DNA of 62,883 nucleotides from Streptomyces sp. RB17 (GTDB lineage: Bacteria; Actinomycetota; Actinomycetes; Streptomycetales; Streptomycetaceae). The notes beneath the pieces were generated by a model. That model ran no database searches. It was given only the letters and a program-made list of their open reading frames with translations, and was not told the origin of the DNA. The stretch covers positions 1 to 62,883 of the forward strand of contig NZ_WEGL01000017.1 of the NCBI RefSeq assembly GCF_009604455.1. Reading direction: 5' to 3'. Position numbers and translations under genes: made by a program. Each line of letters starts with the position of its first letter. The first letter of the stretch is position 1. Of the stretch, positions 8,811 through 17,058 are shown piece after piece.

Positions 8811-9193
8811 TCAGACGTTCACGTCTTCATGTGCCAGCAGCGTCATGAGCAACGGGATCTGGGTGGCGACGGCGGCCCGGACGGCGCCCGGCGCGGTCTC
8901 CCATTCGTCATCGCTCTCGGCCAACCCGCCCAGCAGGCACGGGACTTCGGTCGTCCCGGCCGGGCGGCAGCGGCGATCCGGGCGAGGTACGGGACGGCGT
9001 CCACGCCGGCGGAGTACACCGTGCCCTGATGGAGGATGCACGAGTACAGCTCGGAGATCGCCTGCTCGGCATCCCCGCCCCCCTCGGCGAGGGCACGCAG
9101 CAGGTCGGGCAGGTCCTCGGCGGAACCATAGGCGTGCGAGACGGAGGACCAGGGCTGGGTGTCGAGACCGGCGAGGGCGTAGCGAGATCCATG
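8811..9193 (-). pseudogene. HEAT-repeat-like protein remnant, frameshifted
   Basis: Read leftward, one frame gives LAGLDTQPWSSVSHAYG, then EDLPDLLRALAEG, ISELYSCILHQGTVYSAG and VDAVPYLARIAAAAR, a pattern known from actinobacterial HEAT-repeat proteins of unknown role. Near 8955 the reading continues in another frame (VPCLLGGLAESDDEWETA... LLAHEDVNV) and stops at 8811. No start codon is in frame at the beginning. This is the N-terminal part of a longer gene with at least one frameshift and a missing C-terminus. The rightward open frame over the same DNA is its shadow. Confidence 0.6.
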
Positions 9194-9293
9194 ACGTGAT
9201 CTTCGCAGCCCGGTGCGACAGGACGGTCAGGGCCCTGCGACGACTGGGCCGGCGCGCCTGAGTCGTCCCCCTTCGGTGTCAGGTGGCGGTGGT

Positions 9294-10757
9294 CTACGGC
9301 GTCTCCTGATCGTGCCGGTAGGCGGCGAGCAGGAAGAGCCAGATCTCGCTGACGGTGGGGAAAGGGGCGATCGCGTGCCGGAGCCGTTTGAGCGGGACCT
9401 CACCCGCGACCGCGATGGTTGCCGAGTGCAGGAGCTCGCTGACGCCGGGACCGACGAAGGTCACTCCGAGGAGGACCTCCCGGTCGAGGTCGACGACCAG
9501 CCGGGCGTGGCCCCGGTAGCCGTCGGCGTGGAGGTTGGCGCCCTGGGCGGCGTTGAAGTCGAGGTCGACGGTCTTGACGCGGTACCCGGAGCGCTCCGCC
9601 TGCTCGGCGCTCAGGCCCACCGCGGCCGCCTCGGGGACGCTGAAGAAGACCTGGGGTACGGCGTGCTGGTCGGCGGTGGTGGCGTGGTCGCCCCAGGGCG
9701 TGTCGTCCAGCGGGCGGCCGGCGGCGCGGGCGCCGATGGCGTCGCCTGCGGTCCGGGCTTGGTATTTGCCCTGGTGGGTGAGCAGGGCGCGGTGATTGAC
9801 GTCGCCGAGGGCGTACAGCCAGTCGCCGTCGACCCCCTGCACCAGGCAGGTGGTGTCCACATCAAGCCACGAGCCGGGGGTGAGGCCGACCGTGTCCAGG
9901 CCGATATCGTCGGTAGCCGGGGTACGGCCGGTGGCGAACAGGACCTCGTCGGCCTCCAGCTCGCCCCCGTCATCGAGGGTGAGGGTGACCGGTCCCTCCG
10001 GGTCCGTGCGGCGCAGGGCGGTCACCTGCACGCCGATCCGCACATCCGCGCCCGCCTCGCTCAATCCCTGGGCGACCAGTTCACCGGCGAAGGGTTCCAT
10101 GCGGGGGATCAGGCGGCGCCGGGCGAGCAGGGTGACCTGGGAGCCGAGGCCCTGCCAGAGGGTGGCCATCTCGATGCCGACTCCGCCGCCGCCGATGATG
10201 GCGAGGCGGGTGGGCACGGTGCTGGAGTCGGTGCCCTGCCGGCTCGTCCAGGGACGGGCCTCGGCGATGCCCGGGATGTCGGGCAACGCCGGTCGGCTGC
10301 CGGTGGCGATCGCCACCGCGTGCCGGGCCGTGAGGGTCTGCCGGGCGCCGTCGTCACGGGTGACGCTGACGCGTCGGGGCCCGTCGAGACGGCCGTGGCC
10401 ACGAAAGAGGTCGGCTCCGATGGACTTGAGGAACAGAGCCTGTCTGGCGTCGTCCCAGTCGGAGACAGAGCGGTTGCGGCGGGCGAAGACGCCATCGGTG
10501 TCGAGCCGACCGGTGACGGCCTGCCGGGCACCGTCCACGCGCCGCGCGTCGGCGAGCGCGATGACCGGCCGCAGCAGCGCCTTACTGGGCACGCACGCCC
10601 AGTACGCGCAGTCGCCGCCGACCAGTTCCCGTTCCACGACCGCTACGGAGAGGCCGGCGGCACGGGCGCGGTCGGCGACGTTCGCACCGGCCGGGCCCGC
10701 ACCCAGCACGACCACGTCGTAAGGAACGCCTTCCTGGGTTTCGCGCGGTCCGCTCAT
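9294..10757 (-). CDS. FAD-dependent pyridine nucleotide-disulfide oxidoreductase (Lpd/MerA-like)
   Basis: A 487-residue flavoprotein. It has an N-terminal FAD motif VVLGAGPAGANVADRA, the redox pair in GGDCAYWACVPSKALLRP (CX4C), an NAD(P) motif IIGGGGVGIEMATLWQGLGS, a second FAD contact YALGDVNHRALL and a C-terminal dimerisation domain with an HSATIAVAGEVPLKRLRHAIAPFPTVSE-type tail. No extra lipoyl-complex or mercury-binding cysteines are seen, so it belongs to the broad dihydrolipoamide-dehydrogenase-like group found singly in Streptomyces; the substrate is unknown. ATG 10757 was chosen over an open frame reaching 10934 because GAGGAAG lies eight bases upstream and the fold begins there. Confidence 0.82.
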   Translation of the reverse strand: MSGPRETQEGVPYDVVVLGAGPAGANVADRARAAGLSVAVVERELVGGDCAYWACVPSKALLRPVIALADARRVDGARQAVTGRLDTDGVFARRNRSVSDWDDARQALFLKSIGADLFRGHGRLDGPRRVSVTRDDGARQTLTARHAVAIATGSRPALPDIPGIAEARPWTSRQGTDSSTVPTRLAIIGGGGVGIEMATLWQGLGSQVTLLARRRLIPRMEPFAGELVAQGLSEAGADVRIGVQVTALRRTDPEGPVTLTLDDGGELEADEVLFATGRTPATDDIGLDTVGLTPGSWLDVDTTCLVQGVDGDWLYALGDVNHRALLTHQGKYQARTAGDAIGARAAGRPLDDTPWGDHATTADQHAVPQVFFSVPEAAAVGLSAEQAERSGYRVKTVDLDFNAAQGANLHADGYRGHARLVVDLDREVLLGVTFVGPGVSELLHSATIAVAGEVPLKRLRHAIAPFPTVSEIWLFLLAAYRHDQETP

Positions 10758-10875
10758 GTTCTTCCTCGCATTCCTGGGAGTGCCTGACGACGGTCGAGGT
10801 GGTACTGATGCCGCCCGTCGGGCCTGGTGGGTCGGGCCTGGGCGGGGGCTCCCCGACCGGGCCAGGGCACGTCGG

Positions 10876-11247
10876 TCAGGCGTCAGTGTGCGGGGTGACG
10901 ACCGGCCATTCGGTGTCGGTATCGGCGAGGACATTGAAGTAGTTCGTAAGGATGCTCAACGCCAGATCGCCCACGACCTCGGCGATCTCGGCGTCGGTGG
11001 CGTCCACGGCCCGGGCAGCCTTGAGCTGCGTCTCACCGATGTGATCGCGGGCAATAGCGTGGGACGGGTCCGGCAGTGCGTCGACGTACGGGTCGGTGGA
11101 CTCGGCGGGGCGGGCGCGCTCCAGTCCCCCGGCGTCGGCCTTGGCGACGTGCGCCCCTATGGAGGTGTGGGCGGAGAGGCAGTACGTGCAATTGTTGTAC
11201 TTCGCGGTGGCGATCGCCAGCCGTTCCCCGACCGGGGCCGGGATCAT
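10876..11247 (-). pseudogene. AhpD-like (carboxymuconolactone decarboxylase) protein, 5'-truncated
   Basis: The frame contains the peroxidase-type motif YNNCTYCLSAHTSIG (CXXC plus His) and a normal C-terminus ending VVTPHTDA, but only about 8 residues lie before the conserved GERLAIATAK segment, where full-length relatives have about 60. Immediately upstream (11249 onward) the DNA encodes an IS21-type transposase piece, so the N-terminal part was replaced. ATG 11247 could still drive a short product. An intact relative sits at 37145. Confidence 0.65.
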
Positions 11248-11248
11248 G

Positions 11249-11472
11249 GTCCCCGGTCCGCCGCGAGGGCAGCATCCTCCCGGCGATCACCCACGAGCAG
11301 CCGGACACCACCACCCAGACCGGCGGCCGACCCGTCTACCCATGGTCCAGCGGGATGTCCGCCTCGGAGAACCACAGGTCACACTGGGCCGGCTCGCCCG
11401 GCCGATACGTCGTCCGGGACACCGGGTCCACCGGCAAACACGCCGGTCCGAGCTCACGCACAACACGTACCT
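11249..11472 (-). mobile_element. IS21-family IstA transposase remnant
   Basis: Leftward translation gives VRVVRELGPACLPVDPVSRT, then TYRPGEPAQCDLWFSEADIP, an in-frame TAG, and after a shift GRPPVWVVVSGCSWVIAGRM and LPSRRTGD. This matches the start of the DDE domain of Streptomyces IS21 IstA proteins (the DLW aspartate is present). Both ends are missing, and istB is absent. It abuts the truncated AhpD-like gene. Confidence 0.65.
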
Positions 11473-11611
11473 TGAGGATCGGCCTCCCCCACTGGTCGTG
11501 GCACGGGTAGATGGGATCGCCGTAGGTGTTCAGCACCCACTGGCGGGACCAGTCGTACACGGGGTCGCCTTTCCCTCTGATCTCGGCTGTTCCCTTGAAG
11601 CGGGACTGCAC
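11473..11611 (-). other. Unidentified short coding fragment upstream of the IS21 piece
   Basis: The frame of the IS21 fragment continues upstream as about 46 residues (DWSRQWVLNTYGDPIYPCHD, then QWGRPILK) with protein-like composition but no resemblance to IstA. It reads like a separate gene end joined to the transposase remnant. I do not recognise the family. Confidence 0.3.
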
Positions 11612-11699
11612 CTATGGGAAGCCTCGACCATCCGTTCATTGTCGGCGCAGGCGCGCCGTCCCGCATCAAGCCGACGCTGACGTCGGCGATCCGGCGCTG

Positions 11700-11999
11700 C
11701 TACTCGCCCACGTAGAAAATGACGGACCTGTAGCTGGTGCCCACGCCGTCGCCGTGGCGGTTCGACGTGGAGGGGTCGTGGACCTGGAAGAAGAACTCGA
11801 GGATTGAACGGTAGCTGGTCTTGGAAGGGTCGTAGGTGATCTCAACCGACTCCACGTGGCTGCCGTGGTTCCGGTAGGTCGGATGCACTACTTCGCCGTC
11901 CGTGTAGCCCACCCCGGTGGCGACCACGCCCGGCAGCGCGCGAAACAACTCTTGCAGGCCCCAGAAGCACCCTCCGGCCAGTACGGCCGTCTCCATCAT
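11700..11999 (-). pseudogene. msrA: Peptide-methionine (S)-S-oxide reductase, truncated by TAG
   Basis: Begins MMETAVLAGGCFWGLQELF with the catalytic cysteine in GCFW and continues through GYTDGEVVHPTYRNHGSHVE, EITYDP and DGVGTSYRSVIFYVGE. It then meets TAG at 11700. Beyond the stop the same frame reads QRRIADV, which resembles the family, but then departs from it; about 70 C-terminal residues are gone. Full MsrA is about 170 residues. The catalytic Cys remains, but the missing half includes part of the fold. The start has GGGAAGG upstream. A truncated msrB lies at 14499. Confidence 0.8.
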
Positions 12000-12430
12000 G
12001 TCGGACTGCCTTCCCTTCGACGTGGACCCACGTTTGCGCTGACGTACGAGGTTGAGGGGCCCCCGACCACCCCCGCTCACGACGGTTAGCGGACCCGAGC
12101 GCGGTATTTTTGGCTCGAACGTCGCTGGCCGCGGACCGGTGCCGGCCGGTGTCTGCGCACGTCTGCCTGGCATGCCGTCTGAGGCGAGAGGCCGACCGCA
12201 GTGGGGCTTTGGGGCCCCATGCCAGTTCAGGACGACGTGCCCCCCCGCTCAATTGGCGGCCGCCGGGCACTTCGACTGACTGCGCAATGTCTGGACCGAC
12301 GTCGCGCCGAAGGCCGGAGGTGCGGCTGAGGTCTGTGGGAGAGAAGGAAGATAAGAGGCGTGTGTTCCCCGTCGCTGATACTTTTTAAGGGCGCCGGCCC
12401 TGCTTACGACGAGCCGATTGGACGGCCAGC
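12000..12430. other. Intergenic region, no gene seen
   Basis: This is the gap between the broken leftward msrA and the rightward redox cassette. No frame shows a recognisable protein. The promoter of the 12431-14068 operon must lie in its right half, but no convincing -35/-10 pair stands out. Confidence 0.4.
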
Positions 12431-13030
12431 ATGGCGATCATCTCGCGCGGTTTCCACGGCCGTCGACCGCCCGCGGGCAGGAAGCTGCCACCCGGGCAGT
12501 ACGAGACCACGGGCTTTCCGGTCCTCTCGGCCGGGCCCACGCCGAGGATCAGCACAGACAAGTGGGAGCTGTCCGTCACCACGGAGACCGGGAGGCGGCA
12601 CACCTGGGACTGGGCCGCCCTCACGAAGCTGCCGTCGGAAACCCCGACGGCAGACCTCCACTGCGTGACCAAATGGTCGAAGTTCGGCACCCGGTGGCAG
12701 GGGGTGTCTTTGGACGTCCTGCTCGCCGATGTCGAGACGGCTGCCGAGTACGTCCTCGTCTCCTCCTACGGGGGCTACACCACGAACCTCCCGCTGGAGG
12801 ATCTTCTGGACGGCAAAGCCTGGATCGCGTACGGCTACGACGGCCGGCCGCTCGCCCCCGAGCATGGCGGTCCGGCCCGACTGCTCGTCCCGCACCTCTA
12901 CCTCTGGAAGTCCGCGAAGTGGGTGCACGGACTGGAGTTGCGGGAGAACGACATCCCGGGGTTCTGGGAGAGCGCCGGCTACCACAATTACGGAGACCCG
13001 TGGCAAGAACAGCGGTATCGAGGAGACTAG
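12431..13030 (+). CDS. Sulfite-oxidase-like molybdopterin oxidoreductase
   Basis: A 199-residue protein of the sulfite oxidase/YedY-type molybdopterin fold without haem or dimerisation domains. DLHCVTKWSKFGTRWQGVSL holds the cysteine that would ligate molybdenum; VSSYGGYTTNLPLEDLL and VPHLYLWKSAKWVHGLEL follow as in the family. No signal peptide is seen, so it is probably cytoplasmic, unlike MsrP. It overlaps the next gene by 31 bp, and that gene encodes its probable flavin/NAD(P)H partner. The trio 12431-14068 is a recurrent actinobacterial arrangement whose substrate is not established. Given broken methionine-sulfoxide reductases on both sides, a role in sulfoxide reduction is tempting but unsupported. 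Confidence 0.82.
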   Translation: MAIISRGFHGRRPPAGRKLPPGQYETTGFPVLSAGPTPRISTDKWELSVTTETGRRHTWDWAALTKLPSETPTADLHCVTKWSKFGTRWQGVSLDVLLADVETAAEYVLVSSYGGYTTNLPLEDLLDGKAWIAYGYDGRPLAPEHGGPARLLVPHLYLWKSAKWVHGLELRENDIPGFWESAGYHNYGDPWQEQRYRGD

Positions 13031-13743
13031 GCGACCGGCTCCGATGGGGGGTCGCCGAGGTGACAGAACGTCGCGCTGAGTCCGCGACGGCCGTCACGCT
13101 GGTGCTGGAGGTGCCGGAATGGCCCGGCCATCTGGCAGGCCAGCATGTGGACATCCGGCTGACCGCGGAAGACGGCTACAGCACACAACGCAGTTACTCC
13201 ATCGCTTCGGCCCCGGACGGAACGCGCCTGGAACTGACAGTGCAGCGCGTCGTTGAGGGCGAGGTCTCTCCCTACCTGGTCGACGAGCTCATGCCCGGCG
13301 ACCAGCTGGAACTGCGGGGACCGGTCGGAGGCTGGTTCGTCTGGCAGCCGGAGCAGCAAGAACCGGTTCTGCTCGTGGCCGGAGGCTCCGGGCTGGTGCC
13401 GCTGATGTGCATGATCCGCTCGCGGCGTGCAGCCGGCAGCCGGGTTCCCTTCCGGGCGCTGTACTCCCTGCGATCGCCGGCCGATGTGCTGTACGGGCCA
13501 GAAATCCGCCAAGGAACACCAGGGGTCGACGTCACACACATCTACACCCGGGAAGCGCCACAGCAGTCCGCGCGCCCCCCGGGCCGCATCACACCCGACG
13601 ACCTGGTACGCCACGGATGGCCACCGGACTTCGCGCCCACCTGCTACGTCTGCGGACCCACGGCATTCGTCGAGAAGGCAGCTGCCTACCTGGTGCTCCT
13701 CGGACACGACCCCGAGCGAGTCCGCACAGAGCGCTTCGGCTGA
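13000..13743 (+). CDS. Ferredoxin-NADP reductase-like FAD-binding oxidoreductase
   Basis: A 247-residue protein starting at GTG 13000 inside the end of the preceding gene. GGAGA lies upstream, and the N-terminal VARTAVSRRL matches relatives. FAD-binding motif RSYSIASAP about residues 65-75, NAD(P)-binding VLLVAGGSGLVPLMCMIR, and CYVCGPTAFVEKA near the C-terminus. No 2Fe-2S cysteine set is present, so it is a bare reductase module that probably feeds electrons to the molybdopterin enzyme. Co-translation is implied by the 31-bp overlap. Confidence 0.85.
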   Translation: MARTAVSRRLGDRLRWGVAEVTERRAESATAVTLVLEVPEWPGHLAGQHVDIRLTAEDGYSTQRSYSIASAPDGTRLELTVQRVVEGEVSPYLVDELMPGDQLELRGPVGGWFVWQPEQQEPVLLVAGGSGLVPLMCMIRSRRAAGSRVPFRALYSLRSPADVLYGPEIRQGTPGVDVTHIYTREAPQQSARPPGRITPDDLVRHGWPPDFAPTCYVCGPTAFVEKAAAYLVLLGHDPERVRTERFG

Positions 13744-13756
13744 GGAGAGGACTGAG

Positions 13757-14068
13757 ATGACGGCAGGCACACCGGCAGACACCGGTATCCCTCGCGACGC
13801 AGAGGGCGGCTACATCGACGGCAACGCGCTGGCCGGCCCTCTGGCCGAACTCTTCGCGGTCGACCTGACAGCAGCGACCAGCCAGTGCGCGCACTGCAGC
13901 AACACAGGGCCCGTAGCGCTCCTGCACGTATACCTTCAGGCACCGGGACTGGTAGCCCGCTGCCAGCAGTGTGGACAAGTGATGCTACGTCTGGTGCGCG
14001 CACCGGAGACGGTCTGGCTGGACATGAGCGGCATCACAGTAGTGTCGATCCCCGTCGGCGCCGACTGA
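13757..14068 (+). CDS. DUF6510 zinc-ribbon-like protein
   Basis: A 103-residue protein 13 bp after the reductase gene, with GGAGAGG before ATG 13757. It contains two knuckles, CAHC (about residue 43) and CQQC (about 72), suggesting a zinc ribbon, and a conserved YIDGNALAGPL near the N-terminus. DUF6510 proteins accompany the sulfite-oxidase-like/FNR pair in many actinobacteria. The role is unknown; it may be a metal or redox adaptor. No terminator is evident after it. Confidence 0.75.
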   Translation: MTAGTPADTGIPRDAEGGYIDGNALAGPLAELFAVDLTAATSQCAHCSNTGPVALLHVYLQAPGLVARCQQCGQVMLRLVRAPETVWLDMSGITVVSIPVGAD

Positions 14069-14169
14069 GCCACCCATGGCCTCCCCTGCGGATGGCACGC
14101 CGTCGGCGCGGCAAGCTCGGTGGTGCCCGCCACGACCGGAAGGCGGGGCCGCTGAAAGCTGGTGGGCCA

Positions 14170-14370
14170 CCGCTCGGGTCCCGACGACTGCTCCTCCTTC
14201 CACTACCCAGCGCAGATCGTAGGACGCTTGGTAGGAGGGCGGCCAGAAGGAGCAGAAGCGCCCCATTCTCGTCGACGGACCAGGTGCCCTCCGTCTGGCG
14301 TCCTGCCTCGAAGTAGGAGGTGCTTCCGTCGGGTTGGAAGGTCTGGGTCGTGCGGGGACTCCACCCCTTG
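14170..14370 (-). pseudogene. Small protein remnant, frameshifted
   Basis: One leftward frame gives GWSPRTTQTFQPDGSTSYFE and GRQTEGTWSVDENG. After about 14260 another frame gives RFCSFWPPSYQASYDLRWVV followed by EGG. Spliced, these make one lipocalin-like beta-strand pattern (GTWSVDENGRFCSFWPP). It looks like a single gene broken by one frameshift, with both ends uncertain. The family is not identified with confidence. Confidence 0.45.
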
Positions 14371-14498
14371 GACGCCGCAGCACATAAGCGCACTGCTGTA
14401 CACGGGCATCGACTGAGGGCCTGCTGGGCCCCGAGCCGCAAGACGGGGCGCCGAGCCGCCATGCCGTTCGGGCTCCGGGGCCCTGCCCTGGTTGCCGG

Positions 14499-14846
14499 TC
14501 ATCGGCTCTCGGCGGCGTCCTCTTCCGTCGTCTCGAAGACGCTCAGGAACTGGCCGTAGCCCTCCTGCTCCACATCCTCCAGGGGGACGAAGCGCAGCGA
14601 GGCGGAGTTGATGCAGTACCGCAGTCCTCCGCGGTCGCTGGGCCCGTCCGGGAACAGGTGCCCGAGGTGGCTGTCCCCTTGAGCCGACCGTACTTCGACG
14701 CGGACCATGCCGTGGCTGGTATCGGGCCTCCCGACGACGTGGCCGGACTCCAGAGGCCTCGTGAAGCTGGGCCAGCCGGTCCTGCTGTCGTACTTGTCGA
14801 CCGAGGCGAAGAGGGGCTCCTCGGACACGATGTCCACGCGTAATGC
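14499..14846 (-). pseudogene. msrB: Peptide-methionine (R)-S-oxide reductase, 5'-truncated
   Basis: Conserved MsrB sequence begins abruptly at LRVDIVSEEPLFASVDKYDS and runs through TGWPSFTRPLESGHV, GDSHLGHLFPDGPSDRGGLR, and the catalytic cysteine in RYCINSASLRFVP to a normal end. The first roughly 40 residues of the family (including the region with the first CXXC zinc pair) are missing, and the upstream frame is unrelated low-complexity coding. Probably non-functional. Together with msrA at 11700 it shows a dismantled methionine-sulfoxide repair pair. Confidence 0.78.
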
Positions 14847-15377
14847 ATCGCCCCGACTCTTACCGTGTTGCAGGGGTGCAGGGGCCGCGGGTGAGGGCCT
14901 GCCCGGGGCGCGATGCACGGGCGGACCGTTGAAGTGGTGGTCAGAAGCGGCCGCCCGTCGCGAGCCCGGCTGCCTCCCCTCACGACCGGGACGGGACGAC
15001 GACGAACGGTTGCCCAATCTGCCCCATTGCTCGTGCCCGGCCCGTAGCGGCGACGCTGGGGTGCAGGTCGCCCTCGACAGGCCCGGCACGGATGTGGACG
15101 CGTGCTTCCAGGCGGCAGGGATCGTCCTGGCGCCGTCACGTCCGGCGACGGCCGACTGGTCGTCGCGTGCACCGTGACGCTGAGTCCCGACCACCTGGCG
15201 ATCTGGGCTTTCGCGAGTGACGTCGCCGTCGTCGGCTCCGCGTGGGACCTCGTGCAGCGCCAACGGGACGCACCGGGTCCAGGAGAGGGCGTCCGGCTCG
15301 GCAGGGTGCTGATCTCGTATGCGTTGGGCACGCCGGGAAGGGGGCCTCCAGCAGCCACTTCCCGCGGGTCTGCGCCG
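14847..15377. other. Intergenic region, no convincing gene
   Basis: About 530 bp between truncated msrB and the RraA-like gene. Several frames are open, but none gives a recognisable motif, good start context or protein-like composition. It probably contains debris of the deletion that removed the msrB start. Confidence 0.4.
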
Positions 15378-16022
15378 CTACTCACCTGGCTGCGCCTGTT
15401 CACCTCTGATGCCCTTCGCGGCCTCCGCTTCCTCGGCTGAGATGTCCTCGGCGATGGCAAGCACCCGCCGCAGGCTGGCGGAGGGAATCACGACGCCACC
15501 GGCGCTGTCCATGTAGATGTAGTCACCGGGACTCACGCAGACACCGGAAATCTCAACAGCCACGGCGCAGGCGTAGGGCATCACCGTGTCGCCGCCCCAT
15601 CGGACCGCCTCCCCCCGGCACCAGGTAGCGAATCTGTAGCCACGCAACTGGCCGAAGTCACGTAGCCGGCCGTCGGCGAGGACTCCGGCCAGCCCGGTGC
15701 TGTCTGCCCTGGCAAGCTTTGTGCCCCCGCCGTGGGACACGTCGGCGTGCCCTCCGCTGGAGAGCACGAGCACCTGGCCCGCCCCGGGCGGGTTCCCGAG
15801 TGCTCCGTAGAAGTAGTACCGGAAGTCATGGCCCTCTGCTACCAGGTCCTCGCGGTAGGGGAGAAAGGAGATGGTGGCTGCAGGCCCGAAGAGATAGCGG
15901 AGAGGGTCGGGGCTCGACATGGCGGGTATGTGCGCTCGATGGCCGTGGACCCGGTTCATGGCGTCGACGAGCGTGGCGCACCCAAGGCGGGCTGCCTTCT
16001 GAGCCGGTGTCTCGTCCTCCAT
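15378..16022 (-). CDS. RraA-like protein (HMG aldolase / dimethylmenaquinone methyltransferase fold)
   Basis: A 214-residue member of the RraA/4-hydroxy-4-methyl-2-oxoglutarate aldolase family. Visible marks: LVLSSGGHADVSHGGGTKLA (substrate loop), GLAGVLADGRLRDFGQL (metal-binding Arg-Asp) and the C-terminal SPGDYIYMDSAGGVVIP. Family members act on pyruvate-derived aldols or oxaloacetate, or bind RNase E. With no pathway genes alongside, the activity here is open. GAGAAGAAG precedes ATG 16022. The N-terminus is shorter than some aldolases but within the family range. Confidence 0.75.
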   Translation of the reverse strand: MEDETPAQKAARLGCATLVDAMNRVHGHRAHIPAMSSPDPLRYLFGPAATISFLPYREDLVAEGHDFRYYFYGALGNPPGAGQVLVLSSGGHADVSHGGGTKLARADSTGLAGVLADGRLRDFGQLRGYRFATWCRGEAVRWGGDTVMPYACAVAVEISGVCVSPGDYIYMDSAGGVVIPSASLRRVLAIAEDISAEEAEAAKGIRGEQAQPGE

Positions 16023-16363
16023 CAGCTTCTTCTCTCAAAGGGCCATGGGCTCTGTCCGGCGTACCGCCGGGGCGCCGCCAGGCACCTCGGCTGGGCCAGA
16101 GCCGCGTGAAGGCTACGCGTGCCCGGCTTTCTGCATGTGCCAGAGCCTCCGTCCGCCGGGCCGGGACCCGAACCGCCGGCACTCCTCCGAGGTGGCCAGT
16201 GACGAATAGGTATGCCTGAGAACTGCGCCTAGTGTGTGAGGGTTCTTACTGTCACTCACCCTTTCAGTGTCGCGTTCACAGGCTCGCAGGGCATCTTGGC
16301 CACCGTTCTCGCCCCGGCGTCCTGTCGGGGCCGCGTCGCGTCCTCATGCTGCTCCTATGCCAA
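16023..16363. other. Intergenic region, no gene seen
   Basis: This holds the upstream region of the RraA-like gene and the broken edge of the IS110 fragment. Nothing else is recognisable. Confidence 0.35.
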
Positions 16364-16590
16364 TCAGGCTGCTTGCCGAAAGGAGTCCTGGTGAGTGCCG
16401 ATGCGGGCGTCGTTGTGGAGGGCGCGGTAGACGCCGTCGGAGAGTCGCCGTCGCAGTGCGCGTATGGCTTCGGTGCTGGTGTTGCCCGCTTCCTTGCGTC
16501 GCTGAAGGTGGGCATGGGCATCGGGATGGTAGTGGGCCTGAGTGATCGCGATGCGGGTGCGGGCGAGGCGATGTGGCCGAGGGCCGTCGC
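16364..16590 (-). mobile_element. IS110-family transposase C-terminal remnant
   Basis: Leftward translation contains RIAITQAHYHPDAHAHLQRR, KEAGNTSTEAIRALRRRLSD and GVYRALHND, the usual C-terminal end of IS110/IS116-type (DEDD) transposases of Streptomyces. Only about 75 residues of roughly 400 remain. No DEDD catalytic part and no bridge-RNA region can be seen. Confidence 0.65.
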
Positions 16591-16628
16591 GCCTATCCGC
16601 TTTCGACCTCGTGGAACGGTCAGCCGTC

Positions 16629-17036
16629 ATGTCCGGTGGTACGGCTGACCAGCGTGCTCAATCGCTCTCAGGGAAGCGGGAGCAGGTGAGCGAGGAACGA
16701 GAGTTCTCGCGTCTCGGCGCCCTGCGTTTCGCCCGCCGCGTCGTCGAGCAGCAGGCCACCCGGGAGCCGGGCCTCATCGACCGGTGGATCGCCGACGAAC
16801 AACGGCGCGAGGCCGAGGAGCGGCGGGGCCAGGAGCGTCGGCCGCCGACGCCGGACTGGCTCCTCGAGGTCGGTCTCAACCGGACCACGCGGTCTACATC
16901 CACCGCGGCGACTGCTGGAACGCCGGTCAACGGTCTCGCCCTGTGGCCCCAGGCCGAGGCGATGCGGGCACTCACCGACGGCGTACCTGCCTGCCTGCTC
17001 TGCCGGCCGGACAGCGAGCTGGGCGTCCTCGACTAG
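16629..17036 (+). pseudogene. DUF6233 protein with two compensating frameshifts
   Basis: The frame from ATG 16629 (or GTG 16686 with GGGAG upstream) gives a charged helical N-terminus, then PPTPDWLLEVGLN, matching DUF6233. Between about 16880 and 16945 the conserved segment HAVYIHRGDCWNAGQRSRPV is in a neighbouring frame. The original frame resumes as AEAMRALTDGVPACLLCRPD, ending SELGVLD. Two opposite shifts thus leave the ends in one frame while scrambling about 20 central residues that include the conserved GDCW cysteine. The annotated product would therefore be full length but altered. A sequencing error is an alternative. Confidence 0.6.
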
Positions 17037-17058
17037 GTGTGGTGTCTCGGGACCTTGG

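Noticed and set aside
8752..9261. Rightward 169-codon open frame
   Set aside because: Overlaps the leftward HEAT-type pseudogene, with no motif and no ribosome site.
15102..15440. Rightward frame before the RraA-like gene
   Set aside because: No recognisable motif and it runs into the antisense of RraA.
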